Assembly: GCF_039696035.1 (NCBI RefSeq)
Contig: NZ_CP155567.1
Coordinates: forward strand, 1,005,501 to 1,069,500
Length of the DNA stretch: 64,000 nt
DNA from: Microbulbifer sp. SAOS-129_SWC
GTDB lineage: Bacteria > Pseudomonadota > Gammaproteobacteria > Pseudomonadales > Cellvibrionaceae
Direction of reading: 5' to 3'
Below, in pieces: positions 24,319 through 33,536 of this stretch. The notes below the pieces were generated by a model. It saw only the letters and a program-made list of their open reading frames with translations. It ran no database searches and was not told the DNA's origin. The position numbers were made by a program, and so were the translations under genes. Position 1 is the first letter of the stretch. Every line of letters begins with the position of its first letter.

Positions 24319-26052
24319 ATGATTTTTCAGCAGCTGATTGTTGCCGGTATTTTTGTACTGGTCATCGCCTCCCTGACTCTCACTCGCTTCCGTCCGTCGC
24401 TGGTGTTCGCAACGGCGGCGGGAGTGTGTTTCCTGACCGGCCTGGTACCGGCGGAGGTGGCGCTGCAGAAGGCGGTGAACCCGGGGCTGGTGACGCTGGT
24501 GGCGCTGCTGCTGGCATCCATCGGGCTGGAGAAGGCGCGGTGGCTGCGGGCCATTGCGGATGGCCTGATCAATGGCTCCCTGCGCAGCAGCCTGCTGCGC
24601 CTGACCAGTGCCACGGCGCTGACCTCGGCTTTCCTCAATAACACGGCGGTGGTGGCCGCGCTGGCCTCGAGCGTGAAGGCCCAGCGGCGCTATCCCGCGG
24701 CCAAACTTTTGTTGCCGATGTCCTACGCCGCCATCCTCGGCGGGACCCTGACGCTGATCGGTACCTCCACCAACCTGATTGTGAACAGCTTTGTCCTCGA
24801 CCGCGGTGTGCCCGGGCTGGAATTCTTTGCCTTCCTGCCCATCGGGCTGGCGGCGACCCTCGTTGGCCTGCTGGTACTGGTGCTGTGTAATCGCTTGTTG
24901 CCGGAAGGGCGCGGCGCGGAGCTGCCTTTCACCGAGTACCTGCTGGAGGCGGAAGTGGTGGCCGGCTCGCCGCTGGACGGCAAATCGGTGGAGCAAAATA
25001 ACCTGCGCCAGCTGGAAACCCTGTACCTGATCGAAATCGTGCGTGGCGGCGGGGTGATCAGCCCGGTGGCGCCGACGGAGATCATCAAGTGTGGTGACAA
25101 GCTGATTTTCAGTGGCGATGTGCGCGATCTGGGGCGGCTGCAGGATATTGAGGGGCTGCGCGTGTTCGCGCTGGACGACGAGGCGCTGGATATCGAGCTG
25201 ACCGAGGTGGTGCTGACGCCGAGCTCGAGCATCCTTGGCCAGACACTGAAAAGCAGCCAGTTCCGTACCCGCTTCGATGCGGCGGTGGTGGCAATGCGTC
25301 GCGGCGGTGAGCGGTTGTCCGGCAAACTGGGCGAAATCGAATTGCAGGCGGGCGATGCACTGCTGATGGCGGTGGGGCAGGATTTCAAGCACCACCGCAA
25401 TATCGACAAGAACTTCTACGTGATCAGCGGTGGGGAGGTACAGCGCCAGCTGTCCCGCCGCGACAACTGGCTACTGGGGATCGGTTTTGTGGCACTGGTG
25501 GCCGGCGCGGCGCTGGGATACTTCTCGCTGCTGAAGGGCCTGGTGGTGCTGCTCGGTGGCATGATCGGCCTGGGTATCGTTTCCACCACCGAGTTGCAGC
25601 GTCGTTTCCCGTTCCAGATCTGGCTGATCATCGCCAGTGCGCTGGTGCTGGCCGAGGCGTTTGCCGGCAGTGGCCTGGCGGATGCTTTGGCTGCGGCCAT
25701 GCGCGGGTCGCTGATGAATGCCGGCCCCTACGCGGCCCTGGTGGGTATATTCCTGCTCACGCTGGCGCTGACCGAACTGATGACCAACAACGCCGCCGCC
25801 GCACTGGCGTTTCCGCTGGCCTGGAGTCTGGCGGAGAGCTTCGGCGTGAGTACCATGCCGTTTGTGATGGCGGTGGCCTACGGCGCCAGCGCCAGTTTCC
25901 TGACTCCGTTCGGCTACCAGACCAACCTGATGGTGCAGAACCTCGGCGGCTACCACCTGAGGGATTTCCTGCGCGCGGGGCTGCCGTTGACGATTGCCTA
26001 CTCGGCAACGGTATTGCTGTTGTTGCCGGTGGTGTTTCCGTTTGCGGGTTGA
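24319..26052 (+). CDS. SLC13-family anion permease with two RCK_C domains
   Basis: A 577-residue inner-membrane transporter of the SLC13/ArsB-NhaD superfamily. N-terminal membrane helices include FLNNTAVVAAL and GGTLTLIGTSTNLIVNSF, the re-entrant substrate/Na+ motif. A central cytoplasmic insert at about residues 210-375 contains two RCK_C (TrkA-C) domains: YLIEIVRGGGVISPVAPTEI with IIKCGDKLIFSGDV, and FDAAVVAMRRGGERLSGKLG with LQAGDALLMAV. The second membrane half carries MTNNAAAALAFPLAWSLAES and FLTPFGYQTNLMVQNLGGY. Members with this layout include sulfate transporters, although dicarboxylates or other anions are possible. Its position just after a polysaccharide locus with two sulfotransferases makes sulfate an attractive substrate, but that is inference. 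Confidence 0.85.
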   Translation: MIFQQLIVAGIFVLVIASLTLTRFRPSLVFATAAGVCFLTGLVPAEVALQKAVNPGLVTLVALLLASIGLEKARWLRAIADGLINGSLRSSLLRLTSATALTSAFLNNTAVVAALASSVKAQRRYPAAKLLLPMSYAAILGGTLTLIGTSTNLIVNSFVLDRGVPGLEFFAFLPIGLAATLVGLLVLVLCNRLLPEGRGAELPFTEYLLEAEVVAGSPLDGKSVEQNNLRQLETLYLIEIVRGGGVISPVAPTEIIKCGDKLIFSGDVRDLGRLQDIEGLRVFALDDEALDIELTEVVLTPSSSILGQTLKSSQFRTRFDAAVVAMRRGGERLSGKLGEIELQAGDALLMAVGQDFKHHRNIDKNFYVISGGEVQRQLSRRDNWLLGIGFVALVAGAALGYFSLLKGLVVLLGGMIGLGIVSTTELQRRFPFQIWLIIASALVLAEAFAGSGLADALAAAMRGSLMNAGPYAALVGIFLLTLALTELMTNNAAAALAFPLAWSLAESFGVSTMPFVMAVAYGASASFLTPFGYQTNLMVQNLGGYHLRDFLRAGLPLTIAYSATVLLLLPVVFPFAG

Positions 26053-26092
26053 AGTGTGGTTGCGGAATCACGTGCGGTGCCAACCGCGACCC

Positions 26093-26880
26093 GGGCGAAC
26101 ACAAGGTTCGCCCCTACCGAACGAGTGCAGTGGCTATAGCAAGGGCACCGCGACCAGTGGCACGGAAGGCACCGCAGTGGATGGGTTCTCCGCGCTTGAT
26201 CCGTAGGGGCGAACCTCGTTCGGCCGCGCGGGCCCGGGGCGCCCACACCGCATACCCAACAGTTGCATTGATTCCAGCAAGCACAGCGCGACATACGCCA
26301 CGGCAGGCGCTGCGGCGGATCGGTTCTCCGCGTTTGTTCCGTAGGGGCGAACCTCGTGTTCGTCCGCGCGGGCCGCAGGCCCGCCCCGCCGACACTCACC
26401 AGGCGCGCCGCGACCCGGGCGAACGAGTGCGGTGGCTACAGCAAGTGCACCGCGGCCAGTGGCACGGAAGGCACCGCAGTGGATGGGTTCTCCGCGCTCG
26501 ATCCGTAGGGGCGAACCTGGTGTTCGCCCGCGCGGGCCGCAGGCCCGCCCCGCCGACATTCACCAGGCGTACCGCCACCCGGGCGAACGAGTGCGGTGGC
26601 TACAGCAAGTGCACCGCGACCAGCGGCACGGAAGGCACCGCAGTGGATGGGTTCTCCGCGCTTTATCCGTAGGGGCGAACCTCGTGTTCGCCCGCGCGGG
26701 CCACAGGCCCGCCCCGCCGACACTCACCAGGCGCGCCGGGACCCGGGCGAACGAGTGCGGTGGCTACAGCAAGTGCACCGCGACCAGTGGCACGGAAGGC
26801 GCCGCAGTGGATGGGTTCTCCGCGCTTGATCCGTAGGGGCGGACCTCGTGTTCGCCCGCGCAGGCCGCAGGCCCGTCCAA
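26093..26880. repeat. Tandem array of REP-containing units, period 164 bp
   Basis: The core GTAGGGGCGAACCT starts at 26203, 26341, 26505 and 26669, and again with one change at 26833. The spacings are 138, 164, 164 and 164 bp. Each unit holds a segment beginning CGAACGAGTGCGGTGG, a GGCACGGAAGGCACCGCAG segment, and the REP with a GC-rich hairpin ending in AGGCCCGCC. The first copy also has an inverted left REP (GAACACAAGGTTCGCCCC then TAC, 26097-26117), so it is a complete REPIN. In later copies this arm is missing exactly between two CGAAC direct repeats (26096-26100 and 26118-26122). Many short frames here translate into Arg/Pro/Gly repeats; none has coding support. The array fills the space between the permease gene and deaD. 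Confidence 0.92.
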
Positions 26881-27157
26881 CAACTTGTTTAAAAAATATA
26901 CTGCCAGACTCGCCCGAACCTGTTAGACTCCGCGCCCTCTTGCCCCACGCCGTACACCGGCCTCACGGGGTACAAGCCGGATTGGGTAGCAGACCTCCTC
27001 GCCACGGGCTCCTGTCACTGAGTAGAACAAGCTTGAAATAGCGCGGTGTTGCTATTGCCGGGCTTATTCGCCTTGCCCAGCAATTTTTGGCAGTGAGCTA
27101 TGGTTACACAACCTGGCTGCTGCCTGGCCCCCTATGTAGATTCAAGTGAACTCCGAA

Positions 27158-28921
27158 ATGACCGATACCCCCGAGCCGATTGGCTTCGACCAGCTGGGCC
27201 TGCCGCCCGAAATTCTCAACGCCGTCAAAAAACTGGGTTACGAGACCCCCTCGCCGATCCAGGCACAGACTATCCCGTCACTGCTGGAAGGCAACGATTT
27301 ACTGGGCCAGGCGCAGACCGGCACCGGCAAGACCGCGGCGTTCGCGCTGCCGCTGCTGGCCCAGCTCGACCTGAAGGCCAAGCGCCCGCAGGCGCTGGTG
27401 CTGGCACCGACCCGCGAACTGGCCATCCAGGTGGCCGAGGCCTGCCAGTCCTATGCCGCCAACCTGAAGGGCTTCCACGTCGCGCCGATCTACGGCGGTG
27501 CCGATTACCGCGGCCAGATACAGCAGCTCAAGCGCGGCGTGCAGCTGGTGGTGGGCACGCCGGGCCGGGTGATGGACCATATGCGCAAGGGCACCCTCGA
27601 CGTGTCCACCTTGAAGACCCTGGTCCTCGATGAAGCCGACGAAATGCTGCGCATGGGCTTTATCGACGATGTGAAATGGGTACTGGAGCAGATTCCCGAT
27701 GAGCGCCAGATTGCGCTCTTCTCCGCCACCATGCCGAAAGAGATCGCCTACATCGCCCGCGAGCACCTGCGCGAGCCGGTAGAAGTGAAGATCCGCGTCA
27801 AGACCGAGACCGCCGAGACTATCCGCCAGCGCTACTGGCCGGTGGGCGGTCTGCACAAGCTGGACGCGCTGACCCGCATCCTCGAGGCGGAGCCGGTGGA
27901 TGGCACCATTATCTTCGTGCGCACCAAGAACAGCACGGTGGAGCTGGCCGACAAGCTGGCCGCGCGCGGCTTTGCCAGTGCCGCTCTGAACGGTGACATG
28001 GCCCAGAACCTGCGCGAGCAGGTAATCGACAAGCTCAAGAGCGGCAAGCTGGATATCGTCGTGGCCACCGATGTGGCGGCGCGCGGACTGGACGTGAAGC
28101 GCATCAGCCACGTGATCAACTACGACATTCCCTACGATACCGAAGCCTACATCCACCGCATCGGCCGCACCGGCCGCGCCGGGCGCGAAGGCGATGCGAT
28201 CCTGTTTGTGGCCCCGCGTGAGCGCCGCATGCTGCGCGCCATCGAGAAGGCGACCAAGAAGCCGATCGAGCGTCTCGACCTGCCCACCGCGGCGGCGGTC
28301 AACGCCTCGCGTATGGAGAAGTTCCGCCAGCGGATCACCTACACCCTGGCGGGCCGCCGGGATCTGGCACCGTTCCGCGATCTGGTGGAACAGTACCTGG
28401 CCGAGAACGAAATCGATCCGCTCGACGTGGCGGCGGCGCTGGCTTCCATGGCCCAGGGCGATCAGCCCCTGCTGCTGGACGAGCGCGAGCCGGAGCCGCG
28501 GGAGTTCCGTGAACGCCGCGAAGACCGCGGTGATTCCGACCGCCGCGAGCGCAAGAAACGCAGCTTCGACAAGGATAAAAACGTGCCCGCGCCGGACGAG
28601 GGCATGCAGCGCTACCGCATTGAAGTCGGCCGCCAGGCCGGCGTAAAGCCGGGCAATATCGTCGGCGCCATCGCCAACGAGGTCGAGCTGGACAGCTCCT
28701 ATATCGGCCGCATCGAGATCTACGAGGGATTCACCACCGTGGACCTGCCCGAGGGCATGCCCAAGGAAATCTTCCAGCACCTGAAGCAGGTGCGGGTGTC
28801 CGGCAAGCCGATGAACATCTCCCGCTATACCGAGCAGCCTGGCGCTGGCAAGCCGCACGGTAAACCCAAGGGCAAGCCCAAAGGTAAGCCGAAGGGCAAG
28901 CCGCGCAAGGCCAGCCAGTAA
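27158..28921 (+). CDS. deaD: DEAD-box ATP-dependent RNA helicase
   Basis: RNA helicase of 587 residues that remodels structured RNA in ribosome assembly and at low temperature. Q-motif FDQLGLPPEILNAVKKLGYE; motif I AQTGTGKT; Ia PTRELAIQV; Ib TPGRVMD; II DEAD (VLDEADEML); III SAT; V ATDVAARGLDV; VI HRIGRTGRAGR. A C-terminal DbpA-type RNA-binding domain (RYRIEVGRQAGVKPGNIVGA, then SSYIGRIEIYEGFTTVDLP) identifies the DeaD/CsdA subgroup. The extreme C-terminus is a short Gly-Lys-Pro-Lys tandem repeat, a basic RNA-contact tail. ATG 27158 is favoured; GTG 27146 is in frame four codons upstream. The upstream space (26881-27157) probably holds a promoter and leader, but I see no box I would name. Confidence 0.95.
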   Translation: MTDTPEPIGFDQLGLPPEILNAVKKLGYETPSPIQAQTIPSLLEGNDLLGQAQTGTGKTAAFALPLLAQLDLKAKRPQALVLAPTRELAIQVAEACQSYAANLKGFHVAPIYGGADYRGQIQQLKRGVQLVVGTPGRVMDHMRKGTLDVSTLKTLVLDEADEMLRMGFIDDVKWVLEQIPDERQIALFSATMPKEIAYIAREHLREPVEVKIRVKTETAETIRQRYWPVGGLHKLDALTRILEAEPVDGTIIFVRTKNSTVELADKLAARGFASAALNGDMAQNLREQVIDKLKSGKLDIVVATDVAARGLDVKRISHVINYDIPYDTEAYIHRIGRTGRAGREGDAILFVAPRERRMLRAIEKATKKPIERLDLPTAAAVNASRMEKFRQRITYTLAGRRDLAPFRDLVEQYLAENEIDPLDVAAALASMAQGDQPLLLDEREPEPREFRERREDRGDSDRRERKKRSFDKDKNVPAPDEGMQRYRIEVGRQAGVKPGNIVGAIANEVELDSSYIGRIEIYEGFTTVDLPEGMPKEIFQHLKQVRVSGKPMNISRYTEQPGAGKPHGKPKGKPKGKPKGKPRKASQ

Positions 28922-28930
28922 AACAAAAAA

Positions 28931-28958
28931 GGCGAACCGAAACCGGTTCGCCTTTTTT
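28931..28958 (+). terminator. Rho-independent terminator of deaD
   Basis: GGCGAACCG pairs with CGGTTCGCC and is followed by six T. It is preceded by an A run, so it could also act for the convergent cytochrome b561 gene on the other strand. Confidence 0.92.
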
Positions 28959-29003
28959 CATGCATGGCCGCAATGCAGCCGGCGGTTCTGGCTCAGCCGG
29001 GGC

Positions 29004-29552
29004 TCAGTTCGACCTGCCCCAGGGCAACATGTGCCGCAGCGTATCGTCTTTGGTGAAGAAGTGGTGCCAGAGTGCACCGCAGATATGCAGTACCAGCAGG
29101 GCCAGCAGGCCGTTCCAGATCAGCTCCGTGTGCGCGAATTCCAGTTTCTTGGCGATAGGAATGTTCTTCTCGACGAAGGAGGGGATGTCGAACAGCCAGA
29201 AGATGGTGGTGTCGCGCCCGGCATACTGGCGCATGGCCAGCCCGGTCAGCGGCATGCCCAGCATGGCCACGTACAGCAGGCTCTCTACCAGGACGGAAAC
29301 GGGGCGCTGCCAGGCGCTGCCATAGAGTTTCGGGCGCGGGTGGGTGGCGCGCCAGTACATGCGCAGAAAGGCCAGCAGCAGCACGCTGAACCCCACGGAA
29401 AAATGGAACACCATCAATCCGCCGCGAATTGGACTGCCCTTGCTGAAAGACTCGTGCAGCTCCGCCGAGCCCCAGGCGCAGAGAATCAGAATTGCGATCA
29501 GCCAGTGCAGCCCCTTGCTGACGGGGTGCCAGCTTGTTACCTGTTGGTCCAC
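29004..29552 (-). CDS. Cytochrome b561 family protein
   Basis: A 182-residue di-heme inner-membrane cytochrome with four membrane helices. Candidate heme-ligand histidines are in SWHPVSKGLHWLIAI (helix 1), MVFHFSVGFSVLLLAFLRM (helix 2) and the last helix (AHTELIWNGLLALLVLHICG, then ALWHHF). GMPLTGLAMRQYAG lies in helix 3. Such proteins (YodB/YceJ/CybB type) move electrons from quinol to a periplasmic partner or oxidant, such as superoxide in CybB. It is a single gene, convergent with deaD and divergent from the Fur-linked genes. The C-terminus RHMLPWGRSN is typical of the family. Confidence 0.9.
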   Translation of the reverse strand: MDQQVTSWHPVSKGLHWLIAILILCAWGSAELHESFSKGSPIRGGLMVFHFSVGFSVLLLAFLRMYWRATHPRPKLYGSAWQRPVSVLVESLLYVAMLGMPLTGLAMRQYAGRDTTIFWLFDIPSFVEKNIPIAKKLEFAHTELIWNGLLALLVLHICGALWHHFFTKDDTLRHMLPWGRSN

Positions 29553-29782
29553 GGATCTTCCCCTTGTTCTGTTATTGCAGTCGCTTATCTTAGGGCCTGT
29601 TGAGCTTAAATTGAATGGCTACGACAGAGTGCGCGTGTTGTAACGCACCTTGCAGTGCTTACGGTGTGCTGATTGCCTGCGAGCGGTCGGCAACGCCGTT
29701 ATCCAATTGAAGGTCCGCTTTTCCCCGCTTGCCGGCGTTACACCAGGCGCTGCCGGTTTTGTCCATCCGTATTGCCGTAACA

Positions 29783-29801
29783 AATGATAAGGATTATCAT
29801 T
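29783..29801. promoter_or_regulatory. Fur box upstream of PepSY gene
   Basis: AATGATAAGGATTATCATT at 29783-29801 is a near-palindromic match to the Fur consensus (GATAATGATAATCATTATC). It lies about 35 bp before the GTG start of the PepSY protein, so iron-dependent repression is expected. Confidence 0.8.
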
Positions 29802-29836
29802 CGCAAAAATAGCGTCTTTTATCGGGGAAGCGGGCA

Positions 29837-31003
29837 GTGATACGCAAAGGGATCTTTTGGGCGCACCTTATCTGTGGGGTGGTCGCCGGGCTGGTCATAT
29901 TGATGATGTCCGTTACCGGGGTGTTGCTGACCTATGAGCGGCAGCTGCTCGACTGGAGCACCGCCGGGCAGTACCGCGTGGAGGCGGCGGGGCGGGAGCG
30001 CCTGCCGCTGGACCAGCTGCTAGCGGCGGCAGTGGCGGGTCGTTATGTGCCCGCCAGTATCACCCTGTCGGCAGACGCGGAGGCGCCGCTGCTGCTGCGT
30101 CGGGGGCGCGCCGAGCGCCGCGCGATGAATCCCTACAGCGGTGAACTCTATCCGCCCGCCAGCGAACGCCTGGATGACTTTTTCCACAGCGTGGAACAGT
30201 GGCACCGCTGGTTCAATGCCGGAGGCGAACAGCGCGCGCTGGGGCGCGCGATCACCGGAGCCTGCAACCTGGCCTTCCTGTTCCTGCTGTTGAGTGGCCT
30301 CTATCTGTGGCTGCCGGCCGTCTACCGCTGGAGCACCTTGCGCCTGCGCCTGTGGTTTCATCCCAATGCCAGATCCGGCAAGGCGCGCGATTTCAACTGG
30401 CACCACGTATTCGGGTTCTGGGCCGCGCTGCCGCTGCTGGTGATTATTTCCACCGCGGTGGTGTTCAAGTACCCCTGGGCCAACAGTGCGGTTTACCGCC
30501 TCGCCGGCGAAGAGGTTCCGCAGCGCGGCCGTGGCGGTCCGCCGCGCGGTGCGCGGGGCGACGCAGCCGCTGCGCTGAATCGCAGCGTCTCCCTCGAAAG
30601 CGCCCTGCAGTCCGCCATTGGCCGCAGCGCGGGTTGGCGAACGCTCACTGTCAGCCTGCCGCGCGGCACGGAAACCGATGTAGGCGTGCAGGTGGATCGC
30701 GGTAGCGGCGGCCAACCGCAGAAACGTTCCAGCCTGACCATCGACGGACACAGTGGCGCAGTGCTCGCGGCGAACACGTTCGCCGATCAGTCCACCGGCC
30801 GGCAGTGGCGCACGTGGATCCGCTTCCTGCACACCGGTGAGGCGCTGGGCTTCTGGGGCCAGACACTCGCCGGGCTCGCCTCGCTGGCCGCAATACTGAT
30901 GGTGTGGACCGGGTTGGCGCTGTCGCTGCGTCGACTGCGAAGCTACCTTCGTCGCCGCGGCGCGCGCAGGGCCCCGCTGGCCTCTGGTGCAGATCCAACC
31001 TGA
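29837..31003 (+). CDS. PepSY-domain membrane protein, iron-regulated (PiuB-like)
   Basis: A 388-residue PepSY-associated transmembrane protein. Helix 1 AHLICGVVAGLVILMMSVTG begins the usual 'H...G...G....SVTG..L' pattern. A periplasmic PepSY-like part (GQYRVEAAGRERLPLDQLLA) follows, then the HSVEQWHRWFNAGGEQRALG loop with conserved His, helices 2-3 (NWHHVFGFWAALPLLVIIST), a second periplasmic part and a final helix ending WTGLALSLRRLRSYLRRRG. Such proteins are thought to reduce ferric siderophores at the inner membrane or aid heme/iron uptake. The GTG start at 29837 has GGGGAAG upstream and a Fur box in front. It precedes a siderophore receptor and PiuC, the same company kept by PiuB-type genes. 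Confidence 0.87.
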   Translation: MIRKGIFWAHLICGVVAGLVILMMSVTGVLLTYERQLLDWSTAGQYRVEAAGRERLPLDQLLAAAVAGRYVPASITLSADAEAPLLLRRGRAERRAMNPYSGELYPPASERLDDFFHSVEQWHRWFNAGGEQRALGRAITGACNLAFLFLLLSGLYLWLPAVYRWSTLRLRLWFHPNARSGKARDFNWHHVFGFWAALPLLVIISTAVVFKYPWANSAVYRLAGEEVPQRGRGGPPRGARGDAAAALNRSVSLESALQSAIGRSAGWRTLTVSLPRGTETDVGVQVDRGSGGQPQKRSSLTIDGHSGAVLAANTFADQSTGRQWRTWIRFLHTGEALGFWGQTLAGLASLAAILMVWTGLALSLRRLRSYLRRRGARRAPLASGADPT

Positions 31004-31230
31004 CTTATCCACAGGCGCGGGGCGCCTCAGTGTGTTGATAAACCCCCACCGGCCGCGTGCAACAGTTGCGCGCGGCTAACTGCCGGGGCCGGTGGTTGTC
31101 TTCGCTTCCGGCGGCCGGATTTTTGGTGGCCGCAATCCCCGTCCGGTGTGCGTTACACCGCCAACTCATCTACCGGCAAAGAAAAATTCCCCCCAACCGG
31201 CGACAGCAGCTTGCCAATCTCCATCTTGTA

Positions 31231-31249
31231 AATGATAATCGTTCGCATT
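31231..31249. promoter_or_regulatory. Fur box upstream of siderophore receptor gene
   Basis: AATGATAATCGTTCGCATT at 31231-31249 resembles a Fur site: the first half is near perfect and the second half is degenerate. It is about 50 bp before ATG 31299. Confidence 0.7.
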
Positions 31250-31298
31250 GCGATTTGGTAAAAGCAATATTCATTCATTTCTCGTTGGGGTTTTCATC

Positions 31299-33524
31299 AT
31301 GATCGATCTGCCGAGTACTACGGACAAACTCGCTCTACACAACACCATGGACAGCAGCGCGCTGCCGCTCAAGCGCAAGCCGCTGGCGCGGCATTTCTCC
31401 GGACTGCCGCTGTTGGCGGCGGTGGCCTGCAGCCCGCTCGTCAGCGCCCAGGACCTGGCGGGGCAAAACGGGGACGACGGCGCCATTGAGGAAATGCAGG
31501 TGGTGGACCGGCAACCCGAACAGGCTCCGGAATCGGTCAGGTTTCCGCGCCCGCTGCTCGATACCGCGCAAACCATTAATGTGATTTCCGACGAAGTCAT
31601 GCAACAGCGCGCCGCGACAACGCTGCGCGATGTGCTGCGCAATGTGTCCGGCATCAGCATGCAGGCCGGCGAGGGCGGTACGCCGGCCGGCGACCAGTTT
31701 TCCATTCGCGGCTACAGCGCGCGCACCGATATCTTCGTCGACAATGTGCGCGACTTTGGTGGCTATACCCGCGACCCGTTCAACCTGGAACAGGTGGAAG
31801 TGGTAAAGGGGCCGTCTTCCGACTATTCCGGTCGCGGTTCCACCGGTGGCTCCGTCAATCTGGTCAGCAAGGCCCCGCGTCTGGGCGACAGCACCCGCGC
31901 GAATATCACCGCCGGTACCGACAGTTACCACCGCGCCACTCTGGATGTGAATCACAGCCTCGATGGTATCGACAATGCCGCGGCGCGCCTCAACCTGATG
32001 GTGCACGATCAGGATGTAGCCGGCCGCAATGAAGTCAACAATGCGCGCTGGGGTGTGGCGCCGTCGCTGGCATTCGGTATCGATACCGATACCCGGGTGA
32101 CCCTGAGCCTGTTCCACCTGGCCCAGGACAATGTGCCGGACTACGGTATTCCGTGGGTGCCGGAGGGCAACCTACCGCTGGCCGATTACGCCAACGCGCC
32201 GGCACCGGTGGATTACGACAACTGGTATGGCCTCAAGGGGCGGGATTTCGAAAAAACGCAAACGACGCTGGGCACGGTGCAGGTAGAGCAGCGACTGGGC
32301 GACAACGCCAGCCTGCGCAACACCACGCGCGTGGGCAGGACCTATCGCGATTCCTTTATTACCGCGCCGCGATTCGCCAGCGCCGACAGTACCGATATCC
32401 GCCGCACCGACCGCAAGTATCGCGACCAGGACGACGATATCGTCAGCAACATCACGGACCTGTCGCTAACGGTAAATCCCGGCGAAAACTGGGAACATAA
32501 AATCACCCTGGGGGCGGAAGTCAGCCTGGAAGGCGAGAAGCGTTATATCCGGGAAAACCTCGGCGGGGATTCCGGGCCCACGGATCTGTTCGATCCCGAC
32601 CCCAGTGATCCGGTACTGGAGAATTACCAGCGCACCGGCACCGCCAGCACCGCGGACTCCACCACCGTGGCTGCGTACCTGTCTGACTCGCTGCAGATCG
32701 ATGCGCACTGGCAGATAAACGGCGGCCTGCGTTACGACCGTTTCGAGCTGGAATACACCCCGGACGGCAGCCCGCTGATGGCGCGCACGGATGCCATGCT
32801 CAGCTACCGCGCCGGTCTGGTGTACAAGCCGGTGCCCGAGGGCACTATCTACCTGGGCTACGGCACGTCGTTCAATCCGAGCGCCGAGGCGCTGTCAATT
32901 TCCACCAGCCGCCGCCAGCCGGGTATTGCCAACCTCGACCCGGAAGAAAACCGCAGCCTGGAACTCGGCACCAAGTGGCAGCTGGCCGACGGCAACCTGC
33001 TGTTGAGCGCGGCGCTGTTCCGCACGGACAAGGTCAACGCGCGCACCCAGGATCCGGACGACCCGAATGATCTGCTGGTGCTGGATGGCGAACAGCGGGT
33101 GCAGGGTATCGAGCTGGGGGTGACCGGTTCGGTGACCGAGCGCCTGAGCCTTAATGCCGGTTATGTGCTCCTCGACACCGAGGTGCTCGACAGCAAGGAC
33201 CCCGGGGAGATCGGCAAGCAGCTGGCCAATTCGCCGGAAAACTCATTCAACCTGTGGGCCAATTACCTGGTCAGCGAAAAGCTGCAGCTGGGCGCCGGTG
33301 CCCAGTATGTGGGCGAGCGTTACAACAGCACTTCGAACCTGCGTGCGGCACCGGACTACTGGGTGTATGAAGCCTCCGGTGTTTACGCGTTCAGCAGCAC
33401 TGTCAGCGCGCAGTTGAATATCCACAACCTGAGCGGTGCGGAATATATCGACTACGTCGGCGGCGGCCACTTTATCCCCGGGCTCGGCCGCACCGCGCTG
33501 CTGAGTGTCAATTTCAATTATTGA
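31299..33524 (+). CDS. TonB-dependent siderophore receptor (Fiu/PiuA-like)
   Basis: A 741-residue outer-membrane receptor, probably for a catecholate-type ferric siderophore. An N-terminal export signal lies around residues 25-50 (GLPLLAAVACSPLVSAQ). The TonB-box region EEMQVVDRQ is followed by the plug: PRPLLDTAQTINVISDEVMQ, RDVLRNVSGISMQAGEGGTP, FSIRGYSARTDIFVDNVRDF and RGSTGGSVNLVSKAP. A 22-strand barrel ends YVGGGHFIPGLGRTALLSVN then FNY with terminal aromatic Tyr. ATG 31299 has GGGG upstream; the in-frame start at 31248 would overlap the Fur box. The signal peptide is set unusually far in, so ATG 31347 is another possible start. The next gene is piuC, as in the fiu-ybiX and piuA-piuC pairs. 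Confidence 0.9.
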   Translation: MIDLPSTTDKLALHNTMDSSALPLKRKPLARHFSGLPLLAAVACSPLVSAQDLAGQNGDDGAIEEMQVVDRQPEQAPESVRFPRPLLDTAQTINVISDEVMQQRAATTLRDVLRNVSGISMQAGEGGTPAGDQFSIRGYSARTDIFVDNVRDFGGYTRDPFNLEQVEVVKGPSSDYSGRGSTGGSVNLVSKAPRLGDSTRANITAGTDSYHRATLDVNHSLDGIDNAAARLNLMVHDQDVAGRNEVNNARWGVAPSLAFGIDTDTRVTLSLFHLAQDNVPDYGIPWVPEGNLPLADYANAPAPVDYDNWYGLKGRDFEKTQTTLGTVQVEQRLGDNASLRNTTRVGRTYRDSFITAPRFASADSTDIRRTDRKYRDQDDDIVSNITDLSLTVNPGENWEHKITLGAEVSLEGEKRYIRENLGGDSGPTDLFDPDPSDPVLENYQRTGTASTADSTTVAAYLSDSLQIDAHWQINGGLRYDRFELEYTPDGSPLMARTDAMLSYRAGLVYKPVPEGTIYLGYGTSFNPSAEALSISTSRRQPGIANLDPEENRSLELGTKWQLADGNLLLSAALFRTDKVNARTQDPDDPNDLLVLDGEQRVQGIELGVTGSVTERLSLNAGYVLLDTEVLDSKDPGEIGKQLANSPENSFNLWANYLVSEKLQLGAGAQYVGERYNSTSNLRAAPDYWVYEASGVYAFSSTVSAQLNIHNLSGAEYIDYVGGGHFIPGLGRTALLSVNFNY

Positions 33525-33536
33525 GGGTTAGCGACC

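Noticed and set aside
26049..26880. Arg/Pro/Gly-rich short proteins on both strands in the repeat array
   Set aside because: They are translations of the REP units, repeat with the DNA period and have no ribosome sites.
26203..26880. CRISPR-like array
   Set aside because: The repeats are 164 bp, contiguous and without unique spacers, and no cas gene is present. The core is a REP hairpin.
27299..28858. A 519-residue minus-strand frame antisense to deaD
   Set aside because: It mirrors the helicase gene codon for codon, has a composition typical of antisense shadows in high-GC genes, and shows no motif.
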